From: Streptomyces sp. 8K308
GTDB lineage: Bacteria; Actinomycetota; Actinomycetes; Streptomycetales; Streptomycetaceae
Direction: 5' to 3'
Length of the DNA stretch: 38,097 bases
Assembly (NCBI RefSeq): GCF_004348315.1
Contig: NZ_SMKC01000031.1
Span: 1 to 38,097, forward strand
The notes below the pieces were generated by a model that was given only the letters and a program-made list of their open reading frames with translations, did not search any database and was not told where the DNA came from. This document shows positions 15,032-23,028 of this stretch, one piece after another; position 1 is the first letter of the stretch; each line of letters starts with the position of its first letter. The position numbers and the translations under genes were made by a program.

Positions 15032-15068
15032 AAGTTAGAAGATCTGACTAACTTTGGACAGTCTGTCC
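15032..15068. promoter_or_regulatory. Two palindromic sites upstream of the PLP-enzyme operon
   Basis: AAGTTAG (15032-15038) and CTAACTT (15048-15054) are perfect inverted arms 9 bases apart with AGATCT between them. The perfect palindrome GGACAGTCTGTCC follows at 15056-15068. Both lie 15-51 bases before the start at 15017, where an autoregulator would act. The A/T-rich arms stand out in GC-rich DNA. Confidence 0.6.
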
Positions 15069-15150
15069 AGTCGAAGGCGGACCGTCAAATCACGAGGACA
15101 TTGGGGAAATTCTGTGCGGAGGACCGACAAGTGGGCGGAAGAAAAGCGAG

Positions 15151-15191
15151 GGGCGGTGCCCCGGCGCACACCCAGCGCCGCGACACCGCCC
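15151..15191 (-). terminator. Two-tier hairpin after the Esx-like gene
   Basis: GGGCGGTG (15151-15158) pairs with CACCGCCC (15184-15191), and GGCGC (15163-15167) pairs with GCGCC (15175-15179) inside it, giving a long GC-rich stem 21 bases beyond the stop of the minus-strand gene at 15213. Confidence 0.6.
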
Positions 15192-15212
15192 GGTCCCGAA
15201 CGGTGACGAAGG

Positions 15213-15509
15213 TCAGCCGCCGCGGATGCCACTCTCCAGGGAGGTGTCGGTGTCCTCCAGGGCGTCGGCAGCGGTGTTCAGGAAGTCGCCCATGCCGTCC
15301 AGGCCCTCGAGCATCTGCCGCGCACCGGTGGTGAACTCGGTGAACGACTCGCCGAACGCCCGGCCGGAACGCGCCGAGTAGCCGTCCTCGATCAGGCCCT
15401 CGATGTAGGTGCGCAGCTCGTCGAGCTTCGCGTCCATGTTCGTGTACTCGGTCTTGAGGCGCTGGCTGGCAAGCCGCATGTCCTCGTATGTGATATCCAG
15501 GTCGGCCAC
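15213..15509 (-). CDS. Esx/WXG100-like small secreted protein
   Basis: 98 residues from GTG 15509, with GAGGGGG just upstream. The size, all-helical composition and pattern MADLDITYEDMRLASQRLKT, then a central turn and a second helix with FTEFTTGARQMLEGLDGMGD, match the EsxA/WXG100 superfamily of type VII secretion substrates, which fold as helical hairpins. The central turn reads IEDGYSARSGRAF, so the usual Trp-x-Gly is not present. Streptomyces Esx-like proteins that I recall are similar here. It diverges from the large secretion ATPase at 15804, the usual partner, and ends at a strong hairpin. It may be exported as a homodimer or with a partner encoded elsewhere. Confidence 0.8.
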   Translation of the reverse strand: MADLDITYEDMRLASQRLKTEYTNMDAKLDELRTYIEGLIEDGYSARSGRAFGESFTEFTTGARQMLEGLDGMGDFLNTAADALEDTDTSLESGIRGG

Positions 15510-15752
15510 GAAGACCCCCTCCTCGATGCGCGGAGGCCCGTCCCCCCGCTGGATTGCTTATGTCTGGCGTGGCGCCCCGGCTTCCGGTGCGGCCACGCTC
15601 CTGGCAGCCTACGTCCGTAAGGCACGAGCCGACACCCCCGGTCAAGGGGCCGTCTCCCGTGCGCCACGGTCACCAGCCTGGACGCAGGGCGGGCCGTGGC
15701 GGTTGCAGTGGCGCACGCCCGAATCCCGTCGACCGGAGGGATGCAATTATGG

Positions 15753-15773
15753 GCATGTCCACTACGGACATGC
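15753..15773. promoter_or_regulatory. 21-bp inverted repeat before the secretion ATPase gene
   Basis: GCATGTCC (15753-15760) and GGACATGC (15766-15773) are perfect reverse complements around ACTAC. The element is 31 bases before the GTG at 15804 and within the shared 294-base region of the divergent Esx-like gene. AT-rich CAATTAT lies just upstream and could be part of a promoter. Operator is more likely than attenuator. Confidence 0.55.
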
Positions 15774-15803
15774 AGGCAACGTAGGGCAAAGGGGAGGAGC
15801 GCC

Positions 15804-18800
15804 GTGCGTCTGACGCTTACCGTCGTCGACCCGGTGGGAGGACACGCCGCGGACGCCGTGATCGACGCGGCTGCCGAGACCCAGCTCGCCGATCTGGCAC
15901 CGGAGTTCGCCCAGGTCGTGGGATCCGGCGGCTATGGCGGCGAACCCGTGCACCTCTTCGTGGGCGGCCAGTACCTCGATCCCTCGCTCACCCTCGCCCA
16001 GTCGCCGCTGCGCGAGGGCAGCGTGGTCAGCCTGCACAACGCCAACGGCTGCTGGCCGGGCGAGCCGGCCGGCGTCGTCGAGCTGCGGGTCGTCGGCGGC
16101 CCGGCGGCCGGCGCCGTGCACCGCCTCGGCCACGGCAAGATCGAGGTCGGCAACGGGCAGAACGTGCACGTCCGCGTCCAGGACCCGACCCTGCCCGAAC
16201 GCGCCTTCACGCTGCGCGTCGCGGCCGACGGCACGGCCAAGGTCACCGTCTACACCGAGTCCCAGCCCCTGATCGACGGCGAGCCCTTCACGCACACCGA
16301 GGGCGACCGCGCCGACTGGAAGCTCGGCAAGCAGCTGGCCATCGGTGACTCACTGTTCGAACTCACCCCGTACTTCCCGCCGGACGCCGCGCTCAAGGTC
16401 TCCGAGGACGGCGTCGGGCTCGACTACAACCGGCCGCCTCGGCTGCTGCCGCCCGAGCGGGAGACCAAGTTCACCCTGCCCCGGCCGCCGGGCGAGCGGG
16501 AACGCCGGCCCATGCCCTGGCTGATGGCCCTGCTGCCGCTCGTCGGCGCCGTCGCCATGGCCTACCTGTTCGACCGTTGGATGTTCCTCATGATGGCGTT
16601 CCTCAGCCCCATCATGCTGCTGTCCAACTACTTCATGGACAAGAAGCGCGGCCGCATCACGCACGCCCAGAAGGTCGCCGAGTACACCGAGCGCAAGGCC
16701 AGGATCGAGGCCGACGCCAGGACCGCGCTGATCGCCGAGCGCTTCGCCCGCCGGCACGCCGCGCCCGATCCCGCCACCGTCCTCGCCCAGGCCACCGGGC
16801 CCCGCACCCGCCTCTGGGAGCGCCGCCGCACCGACAACGACCACCTGCTGCTGCGCGTCGGCACCGCCGAGCTCGACTCCGAGGTCATGCTCAACGACCC
16901 CGAACAGGACGAGCACAAGCGCCAGGTGCTGTGGAAGATCGCCGACGCGCCCATCACCCTGCCGCTGCGCACCCTCGGCGTCATCGGCTTCGCCGGACAG
17001 GGCGACACCGCACGCGCCCTCGCCCGCTGGGCGGTCGGTCAGCTCGCCGTCCTGCACAGCCACGTCGACGTCCAACTGTTCGTGCTCACCGACGGCTCGG
17101 GACAGCACAGCTGGAACTGGGTGCGCTGGCTGCCGCACGCCCGCCCGCTGCCCGAGCAGAACACCAACGTGCTGGTCGGCACCGACGCCGAGACCATCGG
17201 CGCCCGCATCGCCGAGCTGACCGCCCTCCTCGACGCCCGCCAGAAGGCCCGCAAGGACGCCCGCAGCAAGGGCCAGACCACGTTCAAGGACCCCGACATC
17301 GTCGTCGTCTTCGACGGCTCGCGGCGGATGCGCTCGCTGCCCGGCGTCATCCGGCTGCTCACCGAGGGGCCAGCGGCGTCCATGTTCGCCATCTGCCTGG
17401 ACGACGAGGAGCGGTTCCTGCCCGGCGAGTGCCAGGCCGTCGTGGTCGCCGAGCCCGACCCGAACAAGGCCACCAGCGCCAGCCCGCGCCAGGCCGGCTA
17501 CGCCACCGGCTTCCACACCTTCCTCGCCGCGCCCGCGATGGGTGGCCAGCCCGGCGCCCCCGGCGTCGACCAGCCCGGCGGCTCCACCCTCACCCGGGTC
17601 GCCGACCGGCTGCGGGTCGAACAGGCCGGCGCCTGGCGGATCAGGGGCGTCCGCCCCGACTGGGTGCTGCCCGAGTGGTGCGAGCTCCTGTCCCGCTCGC
17701 TGGCCCCGATCCGCGACATCAGCGGCGAGTCGGAGGACGCGGCGCTGCCCTCCGCCAGCCGGCTGCTCGACGTCATCGAGATGGAGCCGCCCACCGCGGG
17801 CGCCATCGCGGCCCGCTGGCGGCTCGGCGGCCAGTCCACCGAGGCCGTCATCGGCGAGTCCTACGACGGCGCGTTCGCGATCGACCTGCGCCGCGACGGC
17901 CCGCACGGCCTGATCGCCGGCACCACCGGATCCGGCAAGTCCGAGCTGCTGCAGACCATCGTCGCCTCGCTCGCGGTGGCCAACACCCCGGACAACATGA
18001 CCTTCGTGCTGGTCGACTACAAGGGCGGCTCCGCGTTCAAGGACTGCGTCCAACTGCCACACACCGTCGGCATGGTCACCGACCTCGACAACTACCTGGT
18101 CGAGCGCGCCCTGGCCTCGCTCGGCGCGGAGCTCACCCGCCGCGAGCACATCCTGGCCGGGGTCGGCGCCAAGGACATCGAGGACTACCAGGACCTCATG
18201 CGCCGCAACCCGGGGAGCCTGTCCCCGCTGCCCCGACTCCTCATCGTCATTGACGAGTTCGCCTCGATGGTCCGCGAACTGCCGGACTTCGTGAAGGGCC
18301 TGGTCAACATCGCCCAGCGCGGTCGCTCGCTCGGCATCCACCTGCTGCTCGCCACCCAGCGGCCAAGCGGCGTCGTCTCGCCCGAGATCCGCGCCAACAC
18401 CAACCTCCGCATCGCGCTGCGCGTCACCGACGGCAGCGAGTCGACGGACGTCATCGACGCGCCCGACGCCGGCTTCATCGCCAAGTCCACGCCGGGACGC
18501 GCCTACGTCCGCCTCGGCCACGCCTCGCTCGTGCCGTTCCAGTCGGGACGCGTCGGTGGCCGCCGCCCCGGCGCCGTCGACCCGGCCGTCTCCCGGCCCT
18601 GGCTCGGCCGCCTCGACTGGCACGACCTGGGCCGCGCCGCGCTGCGCCGCCCGCCGGGCCAGAAGTCCGAGGAAGAGGAGATCACCGACCTCAAGGTGCT
18701 GGTCGACGCCGTCATCGAGGCCGACCACCAGCTCGGCTTCCCCAAGCAGCACAGCCCCTGGCTGCCCGCGCTGCCCGACAAGGTGCTGCTCGCCGAGCTC

Positions 18801-20348
18801 GAACACCCCGTCCCGGCCGGCACGCTGCGCGCCGCCCCGTACGGCGTCGAGGACCTGCCCGAGCAGCAGGCCAGGCGACCGCTGGCCGTCGACTTCAAGA
18901 CCTTCAGCCACATGCTGGTCGGTGGCCAGCCCCGCAGCGGCCGCTCCCAGCTGCTGCGCACCATCGCCGGCTCGCTCGCCTGGGTCCACTCCGCCGCCGA
19001 CGTGCACATCTACGGCATCGACTGCGGCAACGGCGCGCTCAACGCCCTGACCAAGCTGCCCAACTGCGGCGCCGTGGTCAGCCGCACCCAGGTCGAGCGG
19101 GTCCGCCGGCTGCTGCGCCGGCTGCGGCAGGAGCTCGACCGCCGCCAGGAGATGCTGGCCAGGGACGCGCTCGCCGACATCAGCGAGCAGCGCGCCACCG
19201 CCGCGCCCGAGAACCGGCTCCCGCACATCGTGGTGCTGCTCGACCGCTGGGAGGGCTGGGGCAACACCCTGGGCGAGATCGACCACGGCGCCCTCACCGA
19301 CGAGCTGTTCACGATGATGCGGGAGGGCGCGAGCGTCGGCATCCACCTGATCATCGCCGGCGACCGCAGCGTGCTCTCCGGCCGGATCGCCACCCTCACC
19401 GAGGACCGGTACGCGCTGCGGCTCCCCGACCGGGGCGACTACAGCGGCATCGGGCTCAGCGCCCGCAAGGTGCCGGAGAACATCCCCGACGGCCGCATGA
19501 TCCGCAACCAGGCCGCCACCCAGATCCAGGTCGCGGTGCTCGCCGACGAGCTGACGGGACAGGCGCAGGCCGCTGCCCTCGAGTCCATCGGCGCCTGGGC
19601 CCACGAGCGGGACAAGGACGTGCCGCGCGCCAAGCGGCCGCTGCGGGTCGACGTGCTGCCCAGCCGGCTCACCTTCGAGGACGCCTGGGAGATGCGCGAC
19701 CCGGAGGCATCCGAGTCCCGGCTCTGGGGCCTGGTCGGCGTCGGCGGCGACGAACTCATGGGCTACGGCCCCGACCTCGGCCAGGGCACCCCGGCGTTCA
19801 TCGTCGGCGGCCCGGCCAAGTCGGGGCGCTCCACGGTGCTGATGATGCTCGCCAGGTCCTACCTCAAGCGCGGCATCCGGCTGGTCATCGCCGCGCCCCG
19901 GCCCTCGCCGCTGCGCGAGCTCTCCGGCCAGGAGGGGGTGCTGCAGGTGTTCACCGGCGACAACCTCACCAACAAGGAGGTGCGGGAGGCCATGAGCACG
20001 TCCTCGCTCGCCGACCCGATCGTCTTCGTGATGGACGACGGCGAGGACCTGCGCCGCTGCGACGCCGGCGACGAGCTCAAGACCATCCTCAACCAGGGGT
20101 CGGAGCTGGGCCGTTACCTGATCCTCGGCGGCGACGAGGCCGACCTCGGCAGCGGCTTCTCCGGCTGGCAGGTCGACGTCAAGAAGGCCAGGCGCGGGGT
20201 GCTGCTCTCGCCGAGCACCCACCGGGTCGGTGAACTCATCGGCGCCAGGCTGCCGCGCAGCGCGGCCGCCGAACAGCCCACCCCAGGCAAGGGCATCCTG
20301 CACCTCGGCGACGGCACGCCCTTCACCGTCACCACCCCGGCACCCTAG
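15804..20348 (+). CDS. eccC: Type VII secretion ATPase, EssC/EccC family (FtsK/SpoIIIE)
   Basis: 1514 residues from GTG 15804, with GGGGAGGAG at 15791-15799; the frame upstream is not protein-like. Residues 1-85 are a small beta-rich domain and about 90-190 resemble an FHA domain (VELRVVGGPAAGAVHRLG, VGNGQNVHVRV), the layout of EssC rather than short EccC. Two membrane helices lie at about 233-275 (WLMALLPLVGAVAMAYLFD, then MFLMMAFLSPIMLLSNYFM). Three ATPase modules follow: the first has intact Walker A GTTGSGKS (near 706) and Walker B LLIVIDEFA. The second (GQPRSGRS, near 1041) and third (GGPAKSGRS, near 1335) have Arg in place of the Walker Lys and are probably regulatory or substrate-binding. 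It would drive export of Esx proteins through a type VII channel; no channel genes are nearby. Confidence 0.9.
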   Translation: MRLTLTVVDPVGGHAADAVIDAAAETQLADLAPEFAQVVGSGGYGGEPVHLFVGGQYLDPSLTLAQSPLREGSVVSLHNANGCWPGEPAGVVELRVVGGPAAGAVHRLGHGKIEVGNGQNVHVRVQDPTLPERAFTLRVAADGTAKVTVYTESQPLIDGEPFTHTEGDRADWKLGKQLAIGDSLFELTPYFPPDAALKVSEDGVGLDYNRPPRLLPPERETKFTLPRPPGERERRPMPWLMALLPLVGAVAMAYLFDRWMFLMMAFLSPIMLLSNYFMDKKRGRITHAQKVAEYTERKARIEADARTALIAERFARRHAAPDPATVLAQATGPRTRLWERRRTDNDHLLLRVGTAELDSEVMLNDPEQDEHKRQVLWKIADAPITLPLRTLGVIGFAGQGDTARALARWAVGQLAVLHSHVDVQLFVLTDGSGQHSWNWVRWLPHARPLPEQNTNVLVGTDAETIGARIAELTALLDARQKARKDARSKGQTTFKDPDIVVVFDGSRRMRSLPGVIRLLTEGPAASMFAICLDDEERFLPGECQAVVVAEPDPNKATSASPRQAGYATGFHTFLAAPAMGGQPGAPGVDQPGGSTLTRVADRLRVEQAGAWRIRGVRPDWVLPEWCELLSRSLAPIRDISGESEDAALPSASRLLDVIEMEPPTAGAIAARWRLGGQSTEAVIGESYDGAFAIDLRRDGPHGLIAGTTGSGKSELLQTIVASLAVANTPDNMTFVLVDYKGGSAFKDCVQLPHTVGMVTDLDNYLVERALASLGAELTRREHILAGVGAKDIEDYQDLMRRNPGSLSPLPRLLIVIDEFASMVRELPDFVKGLVNIAQRGRSLGIHLLLATQRPSGVVSPEIRANTNLRIALRVTDGSESTDVIDAPDAGFIAKSTPGRAYVRLGHASLVPFQSGRVGGRRPGAVDPAVSRPWLGRLDWHDLGRAALRRPPGQKSEEEEITDLKVLVDAVIEADHQLGFPKQHSPWLPALPDKVLLAELEHPVPAGTLRAAPYGVEDLPEQQARRPLAVDFKTFSHMLVGGQPRSGRSQLLRTIAGSLAWVHSAADVHIYGIDCGNGALNALTKLPNCGAVVSRTQVERVRRLLRRLRQELDRRQEMLARDALADISEQRATAAPENRLPHIVVLLDRWEGWGNTLGEIDHGALTDELFTMMREGASVGIHLIIAGDRSVLSGRIATLTEDRYALRLPDRGDYSGIGLSARKVPENIPDGRMIRNQAATQIQVAVLADELTGQAQAAALESIGAWAHERDKDVPRAKRPLRVDVLPSRLTFEDAWEMRDPEASESRLWGLVGVGGDELMGYGPDLGQGTPAFIVGGPAKSGRSTVLMMLARSYLKRGIRLVIAAPRPSPLRELSGQEGVLQVFTGDNLTNKEVREAMSTSSLADPIVFVMDDGEDLRRCDAGDELKTILNQGSELGRYLILGGDEADLGSGFSGWQVDVKKARRGVLLSPSTHRVGELIGARLPRSAAAEQPTPGKGILHLGDGTPFTVTTPAP

Positions 20349-20381
20349 CCGCGGACGCACGGACGAGGCCCGCCGGTCGGC

Positions 20382-20720
20382 TCACCCGCAGCCCGTCAGC
20401 TCGCGCAGCGCGTTGCGGGCGTGGGTGAGCTCGGCCAGGCGGGCCTCGACCTGACGGAGCTGGGCGGCGATCAGGTCTGCCACCGCGCCGTTGGGCGGTT
20501 GGCCGCTGTCGCGGATCGTCAGGACGTCGCGGATCTCGGCCAGGCTGAGCCCGGCCGCCTGCGCGCCCCGGATGAAGACCAGCCGGTCGGCGCTCTCCGG
20601 CGGGTAGTCCCGGTAACCGGAGGGGGTGCGCGGCGGTTCCGGGAGTAACCCGGCCCGCTCGTAGAACCGGATGGTCTTGGCGGTCACCCCCGCCGCGTGT
20701 GCCAGCGTGCCAATGCGCAT
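20382..20720 (-). CDS. MerR-family transcriptional regulator
   Basis: 112 residues from ATG 20720. It opens MRIGTLAHAAGVTAKTIRFY, then ERAGLLPEPPRTPSGYRDY, the winged HTH of the metal-responsive MerR branch, followed by a dimerisation helix (DLIAAQLRQVEARLAELTHA). It ends at ELTGCG. Metal-sensing members carry Cys pairs in a longer C-terminal tail, whereas only one Cys remains here at the end, so metal sensing by the usual loop is doubtful. It follows the ABC exporter gene on the same strand with 184 bases between them, including a strong hairpin, so it is transcribed separately and its target is not evident. Confidence 0.88.
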   Translation of the reverse strand: MRIGTLAHAAGVTAKTIRFYERAGLLPEPPRTPSGYRDYPPESADRLVFIRGAQAAGLSLAEIRDVLTIRDSGQPPNGAVADLIAAQLRQVEARLAELTHARNALRELTGCG

Positions 20721-20804
20721 GTCTTCAAGGATATGGACGTGGCAAGAGCCGCGAATCGGCCAAGCCGGGGCCTTGGCAGCGCAGCCTTGGCAAGTCCCGG
20801 TGCG

Positions 20805-20841
20805 GTGTCCGGGCCCCGCGGGGGGCGCGGGGCCGCGACAC
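20805..20841 (-). terminator. Hairpin between the ABC exporter and MerR genes
   Basis: GTGTC (20805-20809) and GGCCCCGC (20812-20819) pair with GCGGGGCC (20827-20834) and GACAC (20837-20841), forming a long stem with a small symmetrical interior loop. It lies 64 bases beyond the stop of the minus-strand ABC exporter gene. Confidence 0.6.
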
Positions 20842-20904
20842 CGGGCGGCTCCGCCGCGTGGGCGCGAACGGCCGGAGCGGCACCCACGGTTGCCCGGCCG
20901 TAAC

Positions 20905-22707
20905 TCAGCCGAGCTCCGCCGTGGCCAGGAACTGGGTGGCCGCCAGCTCCGCGTACAGCGGGCTTTCGGTGACCAGTTCGCGGTGGGTGCCGATCGCCTG
21001 CACCCGGCCCGCGTCCATCACCACGATCCGGTCGGCCGAGGTCACCGTGGACAGCCGGTGCGCCACGACCAGCACCGTGGTGTCCCGCGCCACCTCGGCC
21101 ACCGTGTCCCGCAGCGCCGCCTCGTTCACCGCGTCCAGCTGGGAGGTGGCCTCGTCGAGCAGCAGCAGCCGCGGCCGGCGCAGCAGCGCGCGGGCTATCG
21201 CCACCCGCTGCCGCTCGCCGCCCGACAGCTTGGTGCCGCGGTGCCCGACGACCGTGTCGAGGCCGTCCGGCAGCCGGGCCACCAGGCCGTCGAGCCGGGT
21301 GGTCCGCACGGCCTCCCGCAGCGCGTCCTCCCCGCTGTCGGGCGCCCCGAAGAGCAGGTTCTCCCGCAGCGTGCCGGAGAGCACCGGCGCGTCCTGCTCC
21401 ACGTAGCCGATGGCGGCCCGCAGTTCGGCCAGGTCCCACTCGGTCACGGCCACGCCGTCCACCAGCACCCGGCCGTCGGTGGGGTCGTAGAAGCGCTCGA
21501 TCAGCGAGAAGACGGTCGTCTTGCCGGCGCCCGACGGGCCGACGAACGCCGTCAGGCCGCGTGGCGGTACGACGAAGTCGACGCCGTGGTGGATCTCCGG
21601 CAGCTCGGGCCCGTAACGGAAGCGCACGCCCTCGAAGGTGACGGAGGCCGGCGGCGCGCCCGCCGGCACCGACCGCACCGCGCCGCGCGGCGCCGACTCG
21701 GACGGCAGCGCGGCCACCTCCTGGATCCGGCTGATCGCCGCCGCGCCCACCTGGTACTGCGTGACCGCCTGCACGACCTCCTGGATCGGCGCCATCAGAT
21801 AGAAGACGTAGAGCAGGAACGCCACCAGGGTGCCCACCGAGATGGCGTCCGTGGCCACCCGGGCGCCGCCCACCGCCAGCACCGTGATGAACGCGATCTG
21901 CATGGAGAGCCCCGCCGTGTTCCCGGCCAGCGCCGACCACTTGGCGGCCCGCACGCTCTCCCGCCAGGACGCCTCGGCCGCCCGGCGCACCGCCTCCTCC
22001 TCGCGCCCCTCGGCGCCCGAGGCCTTGACCGTGCGCAGCGCGCCGAGCACCCGCTCGAGTGCCGCGCCCATCTGCCCCACCGACTCCTGGGCCCGCTTGC
22101 TCGCCCGGTTGATCAGCGGCACGATCAGCCCAATGACGACGGCGGCCAGCGCGATCACCGTGAGGGTGACGCCGAGCAGCACCAGGTCGACGAAGCACAT
22201 CATCATCAGCGTGGCCACCAGCGTCAGGCCGCCGGTGCCGAGCCCGACCAGCGAGTTGGTGGTCATGGCGCGCAGCAGCGTGGTGTCCGAGGTGGCGCGG
22301 GAGAGCAGGTCGCCCGGCTCGGTGCCGTCCACCGCCGAGACCCGCAGCCGCACCAGGAAGCCGATCAGCGAGCGGCGGGCCGTCAGCACGACCGACTCGG
22401 CGGTGCGCTGCAGCACATAGGAACCCAGCGCGCCCACCCCCGCGTTGGCGAGCACGAGCAGGCTCATCAGCAGCAGCGCGGCGCCGATCGGGCCGTCGTC
22501 CGACAGGTTCTCGATCAGGCCCCTGGCGACCAGGGGCAGCGCGAGGCCGGTGGCGCTGGTGACCAGTGAGAGCAGCGCGCCCGCCAACAGGGCGCCCCGG
22601 TGCGGGCGGACGTAGTCGAGCAGCACCCGCCAGGCCGGCGGGTCGCTCGGGGCGTCGGCGGGCGAAGCGGGCGGCAGCGGCGCGCTCTCGGTACTGGTGG
22701 TGGGCAC
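20905..22707 (-). CDS. ABC exporter, fused membrane and ATPase domains
   Basis: 600 residues from GTG 22707, with GAGAGG upstream. The first ~330 residues form a six-helix membrane domain ([76 protein letters not shown]). The remaining part is the nucleotide-binding domain: Walker [11 protein letters not shown]-loop [12 protein letters not shown], signature [16 protein letters not shown], Walker [13 protein letters not shown] and the switch His in VAHRLSTV. This half-transporter architecture works as a homodimer or heterodimer in drug, lipid or peptide export; no partner half-transporter is in the window, so a homodimer is likely. The substrate cannot be read from the sequence. Confidence 0.92.
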   Translation of the reverse strand: MPTTSTESAPLPPASPADAPSDPPAWRVLLDYVRPHRGALLAGALLSLVTSATGLALPLVARGLIENLSDDGPIGAALLLMSLLVLANAGVGALGSYVLQRTAESVVLTARRSLIGFLVRLRVSAVDGTEPGDLLSRATSDTTLLRAMTTNSLVGLGTGGLTLVATLMMMCFVDLVLLGVTLTVIALAAVVIGLIVPLINRASKRAQESVGQMGAALERVLGALRTVKASGAEGREEEAVRRAAEASWRESVRAAKWSALAGNTAGLSMQIAFITVLAVGGARVATDAISVGTLVAFLLYVFYLMAPIQEVVQAVTQYQVGAAAISRIQEVAALPSESAPRGAVRSVPAGAPPASVTFEGVRFRYGPELPEIHHGVDFVVPPRGLTAFVGPSGAGKTTVFSLIERFYDPTDGRVLVDGVAVTEWDLAELRAAIGYVEQDAPVLSGTLRENLLFGAPDSGEDALREAVRTTRLDGLVARLPDGLDTVVGHRGTKLSGGERQRVAIARALLRRPRLLLLDEATSQLDAVNEAALRDTVAEVARDTTVLVVAHRLSTVTSADRIVVMDAGRVQAIGTHRELVTESPLYAELAATQFLATAELG

Positions 22708-23028
22708 AGACGAAGCCTCTCAGATCGGGGGCGCTCACCACCCCGTCATATCTTCCAGACGCGACCTGCACGCTGTGGGTTGTTCGCGCCGGCGCACGCC
22801 GTCCCTTCACAGCGCGCAACAGTCACCACCTTGCGTGCGTGCTTGACCCCTGTTTGAATTTGCCCCCTGCTGCCCTGGCGTTGCGAACGAGACCTATCGT
22901 GGCGCGCGTTGAGCAAGTGGGTCGGCTGTGGCAAGTCCCCGGCCGGGGTTGGTGTGCTCGGTCGACTTCCGGGTGGTTGCCTGGGCGCGTTCCGCATCCA
23001 CGTCGCGTACTTTCTCGGGAGTTGAAAC
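22708..23028. other. Divergent promoter region between ABC exporter and conservon
   Basis: This 321-base gap has no convincing gene; the frames through it are short and lack ribosome-binding sites. It must hold promoters for the exporter (-) and the conservon (+). A TTGACC at 22843-22848 is a possible -35 hexamer for the conservon, but I find no matching -10 at the right spacing, so I do not mark a promoter. Confidence 0.5.

Noticed and set aside
16350..20360. Very long open frame (over 1300 codons) antisense to the EccC gene
   Set aside because: Shadow of a GC-rich gene. The product is Gly/Ala/Arg/Asp-rich with no domains, while the plus strand shows all EccC motifs.
22843..22871. Sigma-70-type promoter for the conservon
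   Set aside because: TTGACC is present but no acceptable -10 hexamer lies 16-19 bases downstream.
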